DNA of 32,676 bases from Candidatus Nanopelagicales bacterium (lineage in GTDB: Bacteria > Actinomycetota > Actinomycetes > S36-B12): NCBI GenBank assembly GCA_028688835.1, contig JAQTXL010000012.1, positions 1-32,676 on the forward strand, given 5' to 3'. The notes beneath the pieces were generated by a model. It was not told the origin of the DNA, did no database searches, and was given only the letters and a program-made list of their open reading frames with translations. Position numbers and translations under genes: made by a program. The first letter of the stretch is position 1. Every line of letters starts with the position of its first letter. This document shows, piece after piece, positions 10,097-21,357 of the stretch.

Positions 10097-10755
10097 CGGT
10101 CGAGGCCCTCCAGCCTGCGCACCTGGCTGACACGACGCTGCACGGCTCCGCGCAGGGCTGACTCACCGTCCCAGCCACGGTCGCGCGCCAGCGAGGTCAG
10201 CTCGAGGAGCAGGTCGCCGAGCTCTGCCTCACTGTGCAGGTGACCGGCGACCTCCTCGGCACGCGTGCGCTGTGCCGTCACGGGCACCTGCTCCGCGAGG
10301 CGCCGGCTGCGGGCCAGGACCTTCGCCGCCAGCAGCAGCGCCGGCAGGTGCGCAGGGATGCCATCGGTGACCGACTCGCGACCCTTCTCCTTGGCCTTGC
10401 GCTCGTGCCAGTTGAGGTTCGCGTCGGGCTGCTCGCCCTCCAGGAAGACATGGGGGTGGCGCCGGATGAGCTTGGCGACGATGCCCGCGGCGACGTCATC
10501 GATGTCCCAGGGGTCGGTCGGGTGCTCCTGTGCGATGCGCGCGTGGAAGACCACCTGCAGCAGCACATCGCCCAGCTCCTCGCGCAGCGCCTCGCGATCC
10601 TGCAGCTCGATCGCCTCGACGGTCTCGTAGGTCTCCTCGACGAGGTACTCGATCAGCGACTCGTGCGTCTGCTCGGCATCCCACGGACACCCGCCCGGCG
10701 AGCGGAGGCGGTCCATGACGGCGATCAGCTCAGCGAGATGGCTCTTCGTGGTCAT
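10093..10755 (-). CDS. mazG: Nucleoside triphosphate pyrophosphohydrolase MazG
   Basis: MazG hydrolyses (d)NTPs to the monophosphate and pyrophosphate, clearing damaged or excess nucleotides. The 220 residues include the N-terminal signature S-P-G-G-C-P-W-D at 19-26 and the magnesium-binding four-helix core E-E-x-x-E at 40-44 with E-x-x-D at 60-63. A second, partial repeat follows toward the C-terminus (H-S-E-A-E-L-G-D-L-L-L-E-L near 173-185), where E-L-G-D is kept. The ATG at 10755 has GGGGGA four bases upstream. The gene lies 28 bases after the SurA-like lipoprotein gene and overlaps the DUF885 gene by four bases. Mfd-mazG-eno is the conserved actinobacterial order; here DUF885, sbcDC and two secreted-protein genes separate mazG from eno. 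Confidence 0.95.
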   Translation of the reverse strand: MTTKSHLAELIAVMDRLRSPGGCPWDAEQTHESLIEYLVEETYETVEAIELQDREALREELGDVLLQVVFHARIAQEHPTDPWDIDDVAAGIVAKLIRRHPHVFLEGEQPDANLNWHERKAKEKGRESVTDGIPAHLPALLLAAKVLARSRRLAEQVPVTAQRTRAEEVAGHLHSEAELGDLLLELTSLARDRGWDGESALRGAVQRRVSQVRRLEGLDR

Positions 10756-10783
10756 GGATCCCCCGTCAGCGTGGGCTCATGGA

Positions 10784-11397
10784 TCAGTTGCTCGCGGCAG
10801 GCGTCGGGAGCGGTGTCGACAGGTCGGACGGGACTCCGGCGAGCTGCAGGTTCTCGGAGTCCCAGGTGCCGTAGCGCGGATTCACCTCGGGATTGACGGC
10901 CTTGCTCTTGGCGACGACCGCAGCGACCAGGGCTGCTGTGGCCTGGTCGGTCGCAGCGCCCGGGGCCACGGCGCTCGCGACCTTCTGGGCGAGGAGGGCG
11001 AAGCGGATGCGGTCGTTGATCTGCGACGGAGCGACGAGCTGCTTGAGGTACGCGTCCTCGAGCGCCTCCTTGCTGCCGGCCGACTTCGTCTCGGTCGCCA
11101 GCTCGCGGTCGATGTCACCCTGGGTGACGGTGACGTCGAGGTCGGCACCGACCTGCTCGAGCAGGTCCATGACGATGAGCCAGTTGAGGGTCGTGGTGAC
11201 CAGCTGCTCATCCTGCTTGTTGGCCGGTGCGCCCTGAGCGGTGAGCACCGCCGTCACCTGGCTGTCGAGGGTCTGCTCGGTCACCATCTGGTCGCCCACG
11301 ACCGCGGCGTTGCCGGCCGAGTTCGAGCACGCGCCCACGAGGAGGCCCAGCGCCAGCACCGCGGCGGGGATGATGATGCGACGACGGGCAGTGATCA

Positions 11398-11398
<1 letters not shown>
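10784..11398 (-). CDS. Secreted lipoprotein with SurA N-terminal-like domain
   Basis: The 204-residue product has a lipoprotein signal peptide: A-R-R-R, a hydrophobic core at 8-20, and a lipobox ending at Cys24 (L-L-V-G-A-C). The mature part is mostly helical and resembles the SurA/peptidyl-prolyl-isomerase N-terminal chaperone domain (V-V-G-D-Q-M-V-T, L-N-W-L-I-V-M-D-L-L-E-Q-V-G, V-T-Q-G-D-I-D-R-E-L). No parvulin catalytic domain follows. A conserved-looking tail motif, P-R-Y-G-T-W-D near 175-181, is typical of actinobacterial proteins between mfd and mazG. It probably helps fold exported proteins outside the membrane. The ATG shares one base with the mfd stop (TGATG), and GGAGA sits seven bases before it. 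Confidence 0.8.
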
Positions 11399-14939
<3,541 letters not shown>

Positions 14940-14943
<4 letters not shown>

Positions 14944-15758
14944 CCGCGTGCAGCACCCGTGAGTGCGTCCCTGGCCATGTCGACGATCAGCGGGTGCGCG
15001 ACGAGCAGGTTGGGCACCCACGGCGGCATGTGGTTGAACAGGATCTCGTCACCGCTCAGGTGGCTGGGCACGAAGCCATAGTGCCGTGCGACGCCGTAGG
15101 GCGCTGCGACATCCCACTCGTAGAAGCCGCTGTCGTGCACGTAGAGCTCAGCACGACCGGACACGAGCTCGTTGACCTTCGCGCCGACCGAGCCGACATC
15201 GAGCAGCTCGACTCCGTGGGTGTTGAGCCCGGACTCATCGAGGAGGTTGGCCAAGTGCTGCAGGGCCTGGCCAAGGCCCTGGGGCGGGCGGGTGCGCGAT
15301 GCCACGACGCGCACCGGGCGATCGGTGGGGAACGGCGGCTCATCGGCGACATCGTCGAGCATCGAGCGCGACACCTCCTGCGCCGGCAGGTCCACCGTGC
15401 AGGCCGACAGGCGCTCGATGCGCGGCTCCCAGAGTGCGACGTGCACCGCGAAGTCCCAGCGGCCCTGGCCGTACTCCCAGGTGCCGTCGAGCGGATCGAC
15501 GATCCACAGCCGCTCAGCGTCAAGGCGCGCGGCGTTGTCGGCGCCCTCCTCGCTCAGCACGGCATCACCGGGACGGTGCTCCTCGAGTGCGGCCGCCAGC
15601 AGCTCATGCGACAGCTGGTCGCCCTGCTTGCGCAGCGCGGTGGCCTGCAGCCGGTCGAAGGGGTCGAGCTCGCCATAGGACTCGCGCAGCTTGAGCAGCA
15701 GCTGGCCCGCCTGCCTGGCAATCAGGAGGGAGAGCTCCCCGTCACTGAGTTCGGTCAT
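14940..15758 (-). CDS. cysQ: CysQ-type 3'(2'),5'-bisphosphate nucleotidase / inositol monophosphatase family
   Basis: This is a 272-residue member of the lithium-sensitive FIG superfamily. Such enzymes hydrolyse 3'-phosphoadenosine 5'-phosphate or PAPS, or inositol phosphates. The metal-binding motifs are present: L-S-E-E-G near 68-72, W-I-V-D-P-L-D-G-T near 85-93 with both aspartates, and the C-terminal E-W-D-V-A-A-P. Similarity to actinobacterial CysQ makes PAP phosphatase the best guess, but inositol phosphatase is not excluded. The ATG at 15758 is preferred to that at 15764. A GGAGG site lies six bases before 15758 but directly abuts 15764, where no ribosome could use it. The gene follows pth with two bases between them and overlaps mfd by four. 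Confidence 0.8.
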
Positions 15759-15760
15759 CC

Positions 15761-16342
15761 TCATCCTCCGTTGCAGTCGTTCTGTGCTCGTTCCAGGCCG
15801 TGCAGCACCAGCGTCTCGACGGCGTCGGCGCTGCGCAGCACCTCCTGCGCGACGACGTCGCGCTCACTGCCCGCGAAGGGCTTGAGCACGAAGGCGGCGG
15901 GGTCCTGGCGACCCGGCGGCCGGCCGATGCCGAACCGGACCCGCGTGAAGTCCCCGGTGCCGAGCGACTGACGCAGGCTCTTGAGGCCATTGTGCCCGTT
16001 GTCGCCACCGCCGAACTTGATCCGCACCGTCTCCAGTGGCAGGTCGAGCTCATCATGGATGACGACGAGGCGCCCAGCCGTGATGTCGTAGAACTGCAGG
16101 AGCGCCTTGACCGGTCCGCCTGAGGCGTTCATGAACGACCATGGCTCGACCAGCACCGCTCGGGCATCCGCGCCCGGGGAGCCGATGCGGCCCTCGAGGA
16201 CGCCGGCCATGGCCCGCTTGTGCCTGCTGAACGTCCCATGCATGCGGGCCGCGAGCTCGTCGGCGACCATGAATCCCACGTTGTGACGTGTGGTCGCGTA
16301 GTCCGGACCAGGGTTGCCGAGCCCGACGATCATCCAGGTCAT
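15761..16342 (-). CDS. pth: Peptidyl-tRNA hydrolase
   Basis: Pth releases peptides from peptidyl-tRNAs that drop off ribosomes and so recycles the tRNA. The 193 residues show the family signature V-G-L-G-N-P-G near 6-12 with Asn10, catalytic His20 in T-R-H-N, Asn72 (S-F-M-N), Asp97 in I-H-D-E-L-D, and Asn118 in G-H-N-G-L-K-S. The ATG at 16342 begins 11 bases after the rplY stop. The rplY-pth pairing is conserved across many bacteria and links a ribosomal protein to translation quality control. No strong ribosome-binding site precedes the start, so it probably relies on translation of rplY. Confidence 0.97.
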   Translation of the reverse strand: MTWMIVGLGNPGPDYATTRHNVGFMVADELAARMHGTFSRHKRAMAGVLEGRIGSPGADARAVLVEPWSFMNASGGPVKALLQFYDITAGRLVVIHDELDLPLETVRIKFGGGDNGHNGLKSLRQSLGTGDFTRVRFGIGRPPGRQDPAAFVLKPFAGSERDVVAQEVLRSADAVETLVLHGLERAQNDCNGG

Positions 16343-16353
16343 CGGCGAGCTGC

Positions 16354-16725
16354 CTAGTGGATCTTGGACTCTTCAAGCGCTACGGCAGCAGCGGCATCGT
16401 CGTCGGCCTGGGCCTCGTCATTGCGCTCGCGCGCCTCGGCATCGGTGATGATGATGAGGTCGACATGCTCGATGTAGCGCTTGACCGGCTCGCGCTGGAT
16501 GTCGCGCGGCTTGGCAGTGATCGTCGTGCCGTTCAGCGTGACGTCGAGCACGACGTGCGAGCGGCGCAGGGCCAGGTCGAGATCATGTGCGGGCAGCGCG
16601 ACGTGCAGCAGCTCGGCACCCTGGCCGTAGAGCACTGCGGGGACCAAGCCTTCGCGACGCAGCCGGCGGGCAGCGCCCTTGCCGAAGTCGGAACGCTCGC
16701 TGGCCGTGATGGCAACCTTCAACAC
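16354..16725 (-). CDS. rplY: Short 50S ribosomal protein L25 (CTC family) lacking the C-terminal domain
   Basis: L25 binds 5S rRNA in the large subunit. From the GTG at 16725 the protein has 123 residues. Residues 1-93 form the L25 domain (G-K-G-A-A-R-R-L-R-R-E-G-L-V-P-A-V-L-Y-G near 15-34, then D-I-Q-R-E-P-V-K). After that there is only an acidic, Ala-rich tail of about 30 residues. Actinobacterial L25/CTC proteins are normally around 190-220 residues with a second beta domain, which is missing here. Pth starts 11 bases after the stop, so a frameshifted remainder cannot be hidden there. GTG 16725 is chosen because GAGGAG lies seven bases upstream; the next codon is TTG and the longer upstream frame has no similarity. 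The gene sits 108 bases after prs behind a possibly structured leader. Confidence 0.88.
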   Translation of the reverse strand: MLKVAITASERSDFGKGAARRLRREGLVPAVLYGQGAELLHVALPAHDLDLALRRSHVVLDVTLNGTTITAKPRDIQREPVKRYIEHVDLIIITDAEARERNDEAQADDDAAAAVALEESKIH

Positions 16726-16833
16726 CTGGAAACTCCTCGTTCGATCGTCAGTTCGCCTCGGCAGAGCGCATGGGCACTGACCTTCGTCGATCACGGTCCG
16801 TGCGAACCCTCGCCGAGGAGTGGCAGGAGCCTA
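16726..16833 (-). promoter_or_regulatory. rplY leader region with -10 TAGGCT and several self-complementary segments
   Basis: The prs stop TGA is followed at once by TAGGCT (16833-16828), a TANNNT -10 element. It would give a transcript starting near 16821 with a leader of about 96 bases ending in the rplY GAGGAG site. The leader contains two crossing complementary pairs. Segment 16751-16756 (GTTCGC on the plus strand) pairs with 16802-16807, and 16756-16762 (CCTCGGC) pairs with 16812-16818. There are also two short palindromes at 16792-16802 and 16808-16818. These helices cannot all form as a simple nested fold, so they are alternatives or a pseudoknot. A regulatory role is inference. Confidence 0.4.
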
Positions 16834-17835
16834 TCAGTGCGACGAGGGTGTCTCCGAATCCGGGCTTTCCTCGAACATGCTCGTGACCGAGCCGTCGGTG
16901 AAGACCTCGGTGATGGCCTGCGACAGGATCGGCGCGATCGACAGCACGGTGAGCTTGGGGAACATCTTCTCCTCGGCGATGGGCAGCGTGCTGGTGACCA
17001 CGACCTCGGAGATGCGCGAGTTCTGCAGGCGCTCGCGGGCCGGATCGCTCAGGATCGCGTGGGTGGCCGCCACGATGACCTCCGAGGCGCCGTTCTCGAA
17101 GAGGGTCTCGGCCGCCTTCACGATGGTGCCGCCGGTGTCGATCATGTCGTCGACCACCACGCACACGCGGTCGCGGACATCGCCCACGACCTCGAAGACC
17201 TTGACCTGATTGGGCACGTCCGGGTCGCGGCGCTTGTGGATGATGGCCAGGGGCGCACCCAGGACATCGGTCCAGCGCTCCGCAACGCGCACGCGCCCGG
17301 CGTCGGGCGAGACCACGGTGATCTTGTCGCTGTCGATGTGGCTGCCCACGTGCTTGGCGAGCAGCGGCAGCGCGAACAGGTGGTCGACCGGTCCGTCGAA
17401 GAAGCCCTGGATCTGCGAGGTGTGCAGGTCGACGGTCATGAGCCGGTCGGCGCCCGCGGTCTTGAACAGGTCGGCGATCAGGCGGGCGGAGATCGGCTCG
17501 CGGCCACGGTGCTTCTTGTCCTGGCGCGCGTATCCGTAGAACGGCATGATCACGGTGATGCGCTTGGCCGAAGCGCGCTTGAGCGCGTCGACCATGATGA
17601 GGTGCTCCATGATCCAGGTGTTGATGGGATCGGTGTGGCTCTGCAGCACGAACACGTCGCAGCCGCGCACCGACTCCTGGAAGCGCACGAAGATCTCGCC
17701 GTTGGCGAAGTCATAGGCAAGCGTGCGCGAGAGCGGGATGCCCAGGGTCTGCGCGACCTCCTGTGCCAGCTCAGGGTGCGATCGCCCGGCAAGCAGCACC
17801 ATTCGCTTGCGGTTGGGAAACTCCTGCGGGTTCAC
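16834..17835 (-). CDS. prs: Ribose-phosphate pyrophosphokinase (PRPP synthetase)
   Basis: Prs makes 5-phosphoribosyl 1-pyrophosphate from ribose 5-phosphate and ATP for purine, pyrimidine, NAD, His and Trp synthesis; in cell-wall-bearing actinobacteria it can also feed arabinan precursors. The 333-residue chain shows the catalytic flexible loop Y-G-Y-A-R-Q-D-K-K at 100-108, the signature [12 protein letters not shown] at 135-146, and the PRPP-binding loop [12 protein letters not shown] at 226-237. It starts with GTG at 17835, which overlaps the glmU stop as GTGA, with AGGAGG four bases upstream. GlmU-prs coupling is a conserved actinobacterial arrangement. Confidence 0.97.
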   Translation of the reverse strand: MNPQEFPNRKRMVLLAGRSHPELAQEVAQTLGIPLSRTLAYDFANGEIFVRFQESVRGCDVFVLQSHTDPINTWIMEHLIMVDALKRASAKRITVIMPFYGYARQDKKHRGREPISARLIADLFKTAGADRLMTVDLHTSQIQGFFDGPVDHLFALPLLAKHVGSHIDSDKITVVSPDAGRVRVAERWTDVLGAPLAIIHKRRDPDVPNQVKVFEVVGDVRDRVCVVVDDMIDTGGTIVKAAETLFENGASEVIVAATHAILSDPARERLQNSRISEVVVTSTLPIAEEKMFPKLTVLSIAPILSQAITEVFTDGSVTSMFEESPDSETPSSH

Positions 17836-19271
17836 GCATCCTCCTGTGCTTGTTGCGCTGCCTTGGCTGCTGCCGAACCTGGGCGACGGCGCAGTACCCA
17901 GTCCAGAACGTTGCGCTGCACACCGCGGGCGATCGCGATCGACCCCGGTGGCACATCCTCGGTGATCACCGAGCCGGCCGCCGTGTACGCGCCGTCGCCG
18001 ACGGTGACGGGAGCCACGAGCATGGTGTCGCTGCCGATGCGCACGTGCTTGCCCACGACGGTGCGGTGCTTCTGGAGGCCGTCGTAGTTGCAGAAGACGG
18101 TGGCGGCGCCGATGTTCGAGCCCTCGCCGATGTCGCCGTCGCCGACGTAGCTCAGGTGCGGCACCTTGGCGTCGTCGCCGACGTTGGAGTTCTTGATCTC
18201 GACGAAGGCCCCGGCCTTGGTGTGGTTGCCCATGACGGTGCCCGGGCGCAGGTAGGTGAACGGACCGATGTCGGAGTCAGAGCCGATGACGGCGAGCTCG
18301 GCCCACGTGTGGATCACCCTGGTGTTCGCGCCGATCTCGCACGAGGCGAGCGTGGTGCCCGGACCGATGCGGGCCCCGGCTGCGATCGAGGTCGGCCCTC
18401 GCAGGGTCGTGCTGGGCAGGATCGTGACATCGGGCTCGAGCTCGACATCGACGTCGAGCCAGGTGGTGGCGCTGTCGAGGATCGACACGCCGGCGCGCAT
18501 CCAGCCCTCGTTGATGCGGTCGCGCATCAGTGCGGCTGCCTCGGCCAGCTGGTAGCGGTCGTTGACGCCCAGGATCTCGTGCGCGTCGAGGCAGATGGAT
18601 GCGGCGACATTGGCGCTCTCGGCGCGCAGCAGGCCGACGACGTCGGTGAGGTACTCCTCACCCTGCGCATTGTCGGTGGTGACGCTGGCGAGCAGCCGGA
18701 CGAGGTCATCGGCCGCGAAGCAGTACATGCCCGAGTTCACCTCGGCGATGGCGAGCTCGTCGTCGGTCGCATCCTTGTGCTCGACGATGCGCTGCACCGC
18801 CCCGGACTCGTCGCGCACGACGCGCCCGTAGCCGTCGGGATCCGCGATGAGCGCGGTGAGCACCGTGGCATGCGCGATCGATGCCGTGTGCTCGTCGACG
18901 AGGTGCCGCAGCGTGGCGCCAGTGAGCAGCGGGGTGTCGCCCGTGAGGACGATGACCGGGCCGGCGGCCAGCGAGATGCCGCGCGCGGTGATGTCGTCGA
19001 GGGCGATCCGCACGGCGTGCCCCGTGCCGCGCTGCTCCTCCTGCACGACGGTCAGGGCCCACGGCGCGATCTCCTCGACATGCGCAGCCACCTGCTCGCG
19101 CCCGTGACCGATCACGACGATGACGTGCTCCGGGTCGACCGCGGCGGCCGCCTCGAGCACATGGCCCAGCAGCGAGCGACCGGCGACCTGATGGAGGACC
19201 TTGGGTGTTGCGGAGCGCATGCGCTTGCCCTCGCCTGCGGCGAGGATGACCACGGCTGAAGGTCTCGTCAC
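17832..19271 (-). CDS. glmU: Bifunctional GlmU: GlcN-1-P acetyltransferase / GlcNAc-1-P uridylyltransferase
   Basis: GlmU performs the last two steps to UDP-N-acetylglucosamine, the precursor of peptidoglycan. The 479 residues comprise an N-terminal nucleotidyltransferase, with [10 protein letters not shown] at 10-19 and Q-R-G-T-G-H-A near 80-86, and a C-terminal left-handed beta-helix of hexapeptide repeats from about 260. The acetyltransferase catalytic His372 is in V-P-H-L-S-Y-V-G-D. An Ala/Gln-rich tail closes the protein. The start codon is GTG at 19271. TACGCT lies eight bases upstream, so the transcript should have a leader of at most one or two bases. An ATG five bases upstream (19276) runs into a stop after two codons and is not the start. 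Confidence 0.97.
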   Translation of the reverse strand: MTRPSAVVILAAGEGKRMRSATPKVLHQVAGRSLLGHVLEAAAAVDPEHVIVVIGHGREQVAAHVEEIAPWALTVVQEEQRGTGHAVRIALDDITARGISLAAGPVIVLTGDTPLLTGATLRHLVDEHTASIAHATVLTALIADPDGYGRVVRDESGAVQRIVEHKDATDDELAIAEVNSGMYCFAADDLVRLLASVTTDNAQGEEYLTDVVGLLRAESANVAASICLDAHEILGVNDRYQLAEAAALMRDRINEGWMRAGVSILDSATTWLDVDVELEPDVTILPSTTLRGPTSIAAGARIGPGTTLASCEIGANTRVIHTWAELAVIGSDSDIGPFTYLRPGTVMGNHTKAGAFVEIKNSNVGDDAKVPHLSYVGDGDIGEGSNIGAATVFCNYDGLQKHRTVVGKHVRIGSDTMLVAPVTVGDGAYTAAGSVITEDVPPGSIAIARGVQRNVLDWVLRRRPGSAAAKAAQQAQEDA

Positions 19272-19279
19272 GACATCGG

Positions 19280-19285
19280 AGCGTA
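19280..19285 (-). promoter_or_regulatory. -10 element TACGCT of a predicted near-leaderless glmU promoter
   Basis: TACGCT (TANNNT) lies eight bases before the glmU GTG on the minus strand. It sits directly against the perfect 8-bp inverted repeat at 19289-19308, which occupies the spacer and -35 positions. No -35 consensus is visible. Confidence 0.5.
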
Positions 19286-19288
19286 TCT

Positions 19289-19308
19289 GCTCGCGCCGGG
19301 GCGCGAGC
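19289..19308. repeat. Perfect 8-bp inverted repeat (GCTCGCGC-CGGG-GCGCGAGC) upstream of glmU
   Basis: The arms 19289-19296 and 19301-19308 are exact reverse complements with a four-base loop. The repeat lies between the alpha/beta hydrolase stop (19322) and the glmU start (19271). It lacks a following T-run on either strand, so it is not a textbook intrinsic terminator. It could be a U-less terminator for the tRNA-Gln/hydrolase transcript, or an operator covering the glmU promoter spacer. Confidence 0.6.
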
Positions 19309-19321
19309 GGTAGCCCTGCAA

Positions 19322-20143
19322 TCAGGAGCGAGCCGACCAGAGGCCGGCATAGCGGTCGATGACATCGGCGCAGATCTCCGGGTGCGAGAGCGGCACGTGG
19401 TGATGCGCGTCGGGCACCGCGGTGACCTCCGTGCCCTCAGGGGCGAAGCCCAGCAGGAAGGGCACGACCTCCGGCTTGACCACTGCGCTCGACTCGGCGT
19501 GCACATAGTGGAAGGGCACCGTCAGGGCGGCGATGCTCGCGTTGAAGAGCTCCTCGTCGATCACCGGGGTGACCACCTGGTCGAACTTCCAGGTCCAGCC
19601 ATCCTCGGTCTCCTTGACGCCATAGGCCGCGATCCGCGCGACGATGGCGGGGTCGACGTCGTCCTGCGTGGGCATCAGGCGGAATCTGGCCTCGCCAGCC
19701 TCACGCGACTCATAGATGCGCACGGGCGCCTCACCGGCCTTGGCGATGGGCCGGTAGCGCCCCTCACCCTCGATGAAGGTGTCCATGATGATGACGCCGA
19801 TGGCCCGCTCCGGCGCCTGGGTGGCCGCCATGACCACGGACGTGCCGCCGAGGCTGTGGCCGACGAGCAGGGCGCGATCGACCCCTGCGTCGTCCATCAC
19901 CGCATTGACCTCCTGGCCCCACAGGTCGATCGAGTACTGGTCGCGGTGGCCGCTGTCGCCACTGCCGCTGAGGTCGATCTGGATCACCCGGTACTTCTCG
20001 TGCAGGAGCGGCGCGACGGCGGCCCACCACAGGTGGTGCGCCCGGAAGCCGTGGGTCAGGACCACGGTCACCTCGCCCTCGCCCAGCACGCCATAGCGGA
20101 TGGGGCAGCCGGCGACCTCGATCACATGCTCAAGCTGGTCCAT
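19322..20143 (-). CDS. Alpha/beta-fold hydrolase
   Basis: The 273-residue cytoplasmic protein has the alpha/beta-hydrolase pattern. The oxyanion-hole H-G-F is at 31-33, D-L-S-G-S-G-D-S at 57-64, and the nucleophile elbow G-H-S-L-G-G at 95-100 with Ser97. A late His cluster [12 protein letters not shown] near 245-256 should supply the catalytic histidine. The substrate is not predictable; esterase, lactonase, thioesterase and haloalkane-dehalogenase-like members all look like this. The ATG at 20143 has GAAAGG six bases upstream. It follows tRNA-Gln by only 25 bases with no visible promoter between, so the two are probably transcribed together. Confidence 0.8.
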   Translation of the reverse strand: MDQLEHVIEVAGCPIRYGVLGEGEVTVVLTHGFRAHHLWWAAVAPLLHEKYRVIQIDLSGSGDSGHRDQYSIDLWGQEVNAVMDDAGVDRALLVGHSLGGTSVVMAATQAPERAIGVIIMDTFIEGEGRYRPIAKAGEAPVRIYESREAGEARFRLMPTQDDVDPAIVARIAAYGVKETEDGWTWKFDQVVTPVIDEELFNASIAALTVPFHYVHAESSAVVKPEVVPFLLGFAPEGTEVTAVPDAHHHVPLSHPEICADVIDRYAGLWSARS

Positions 20144-20168
20144 GGGTGGCCTTTCGTGTTGTCGCGAG

Positions 20169-20239
20169 CTCCCGGGGGTGGGATCGAACCACCGTTGACG
20201 GATTCAAAGTCCGCTGTCCTGCCGCTAGACGACCCGGGA
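20169..20239 (-). tRNA. tRNA-Gln (anticodon UUG)
   Basis: The minus strand folds into a complete 71-base tRNA. The acceptor is TCCCGGG with CCCGGGA and a G discriminator. The D stem is GTC/GAC. The anticodon stem GCGGA/TCCGT encloses the loop CTTTGAA, giving anticodon TTG (UUG in the tRNA), and the T arm is GGTGG-TTCGATC-CCACC. It reads CAA, and CAG by wobble. No CCA is encoded. A tRNA-Gln next to glmU is common in actinobacteria. Confidence 0.95.
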
Positions 20240-20293
20240 CCGAGTTGGCGACACACGATAAAGGTGGCGGCTCGCGTTGCATCCGCACCCGGG

Positions 20294-20322
20294 TTACGCT
20301 ACCGTAACTTACGCAACCGTAG
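20294..20322. promoter_or_regulatory. Tandem TetR-type operators before the desaturase-tetR operon
   Basis: Two 14-bp copies of the pattern TTACG-N4-CGTA lie at 20294-20307 (TTACGCTACCGTAA, with perfect 5-bp inverted arms) and 20309-20322 (TTACGCAACCGTAG, last position mismatched). They are spaced 15 bp centre to centre. TAACTT at 20305-20310, a possible -10 hexamer, lies across both copies, so bound repressor would block the promoter. The TetR encoded two genes later (21358) is the obvious ligand. The same pattern, as far as I recall, recurs before actinobacterial acyl-CoA desaturases. Confidence 0.7.
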
Positions 20323-20362
20323 GTCCGTGGTTCACGGATCACCCCGAGCCGAAGGAGCTCGC

Positions 20363-21355
20363 ATGTCGCTTTCGCCCGCGGTCGACCCCATCGACCAGCT
20401 GCCACCCGAGGGCACGCCCGAGCCCATGCAGGAGCAGCCGCTGTCGATGCGCATCACCATCGGCGTGTTCGTGGCGGTCCCGTTCCTCGCGGTCATCGCG
20501 GCGATCCCGGTCGCGTGGGGCGGCTGGCTGTCCTGGCTCGATGTCGCGCTCTTCGTGCTCTTCTGGGCGATCACGGCACTCGGCATCACCGTGGGCTACC
20601 ACCGGTTCTTCACCCACGGCTCCTTCAAGGCCGGCCGCGGCATCAAGCTCATGCTCGCCATCATGGGCTCCTACGCCCTCGAGGGGTCGATCGAGCAGTG
20701 GGTCGCCGACCACCGCAAGCATCACAAGTACTCCGATGTCCAGGGCGACCCGCACTCCCCGTGGCTCGAGGAGCCGGGCCGCGGCTCGCTGCTCAAGGGC
20801 TTCTGGCACTCGCACACCGGCTGGCTGTTCGACAAGGAGCAGACCCCTGTCGCGCAGTACGCCCCCGACATCGCCAACGACCCCGATCTGCGCGCCCTCA
20901 CCAAGTGGTACCCCGCGCTCGTCGTCGGCTCACTCCTGCTGCCGGCCGTGCTCGGCGGGCTCATCACCTGGTCGCTGGCTGGCGCGCTCACCGCGTTCTT
21001 CTGGGCCGGCCTCGTGCGCGTCGCGTTCGTCCACCATGTCACCTGGTCGATCAACTCCGTGTGCCACATCTGGGGCAAGCACCACTTCAAGTCGCGCGAC
21101 CGCTCCACGAACGTCTGGTGGCTGGCGATCCCCTCGATGGGCGAGTCGTGGCACAGCCTGCACCATGCAGAACCGACAGCAGCCCGTCATGGCGCCCTCA
21201 AGGGCCAGGTCGACATCTCCGCGGTCTTCATCCGCACCCTCGAGCGCCTGCACCTGGCCCGCGACGTGCGCTGGCCCAAGGCCGAGCGCCTCGAGCGCAA
21301 GCTCGTCGATCCGTCCCTGGCTCATCGCATCCGCGGCTACCAGCCCTCGGCCTGA
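20363..21355 (+). CDS. Acyl-CoA (delta-9-type) fatty acid desaturase
   Basis: This is a 330-residue integral-membrane di-iron desaturase that introduces a double bond into acyl chains, adjusting membrane fluidity. Hydrophobic segments lie at about 31-52, 58-77, 97-108 and 184-223. The three histidine boxes are H-R-F-F-T-H at 80-85, H-R-K-H-H at 117-121 and H-S-L-H-H at 264-268. The extra family histidines are also present (H-H at 224-225, N-S-V-C-H at 231-235). ATG 20363 is chosen because AAGGAG lies five bases upstream; the long open frame before it crosses the antisense tRNA and operators. The tetR start follows after two bases. Electron supply would come from a ferredoxin or reductase encoded elsewhere. 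Confidence 0.93.
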   Translation: MSLSPAVDPIDQLPPEGTPEPMQEQPLSMRITIGVFVAVPFLAVIAAIPVAWGGWLSWLDVALFVLFWAITALGITVGYHRFFTHGSFKAGRGIKLMLAIMGSYALEGSIEQWVADHRKHHKYSDVQGDPHSPWLEEPGRGSLLKGFWHSHTGWLFDKEQTPVAQYAPDIANDPDLRALTKWYPALVVGSLLLPAVLGGLITWSLAGALTAFFWAGLVRVAFVHHVTWSINSVCHIWGKHHFKSRDRSTNVWWLAIPSMGESWHSLHHAEPTAARHGALKGQVDISAVFIRTLERLHLARDVRWPKAERLERKLVDPSLAHRIRGYQPSA

Positions 21356-21357
21356 CC

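Noticed and set aside
16288-18087. 599-codon plus-strand frame opposite rplY and prs
   Set aside because: Asp/Val/His-rich antisense translation typical of GC-rich coding DNA; it crosses gene boundaries and intergenic signals.
20240-20362. Possible antisense or small RNA in the largest intergenic gap (123 bases)
   Set aside because: Apart from the tandem operators, a possible tRNA-Gln -10 (TATCGT on the minus strand) and the desaturase ribosome-binding site, nothing supports an RNA gene.
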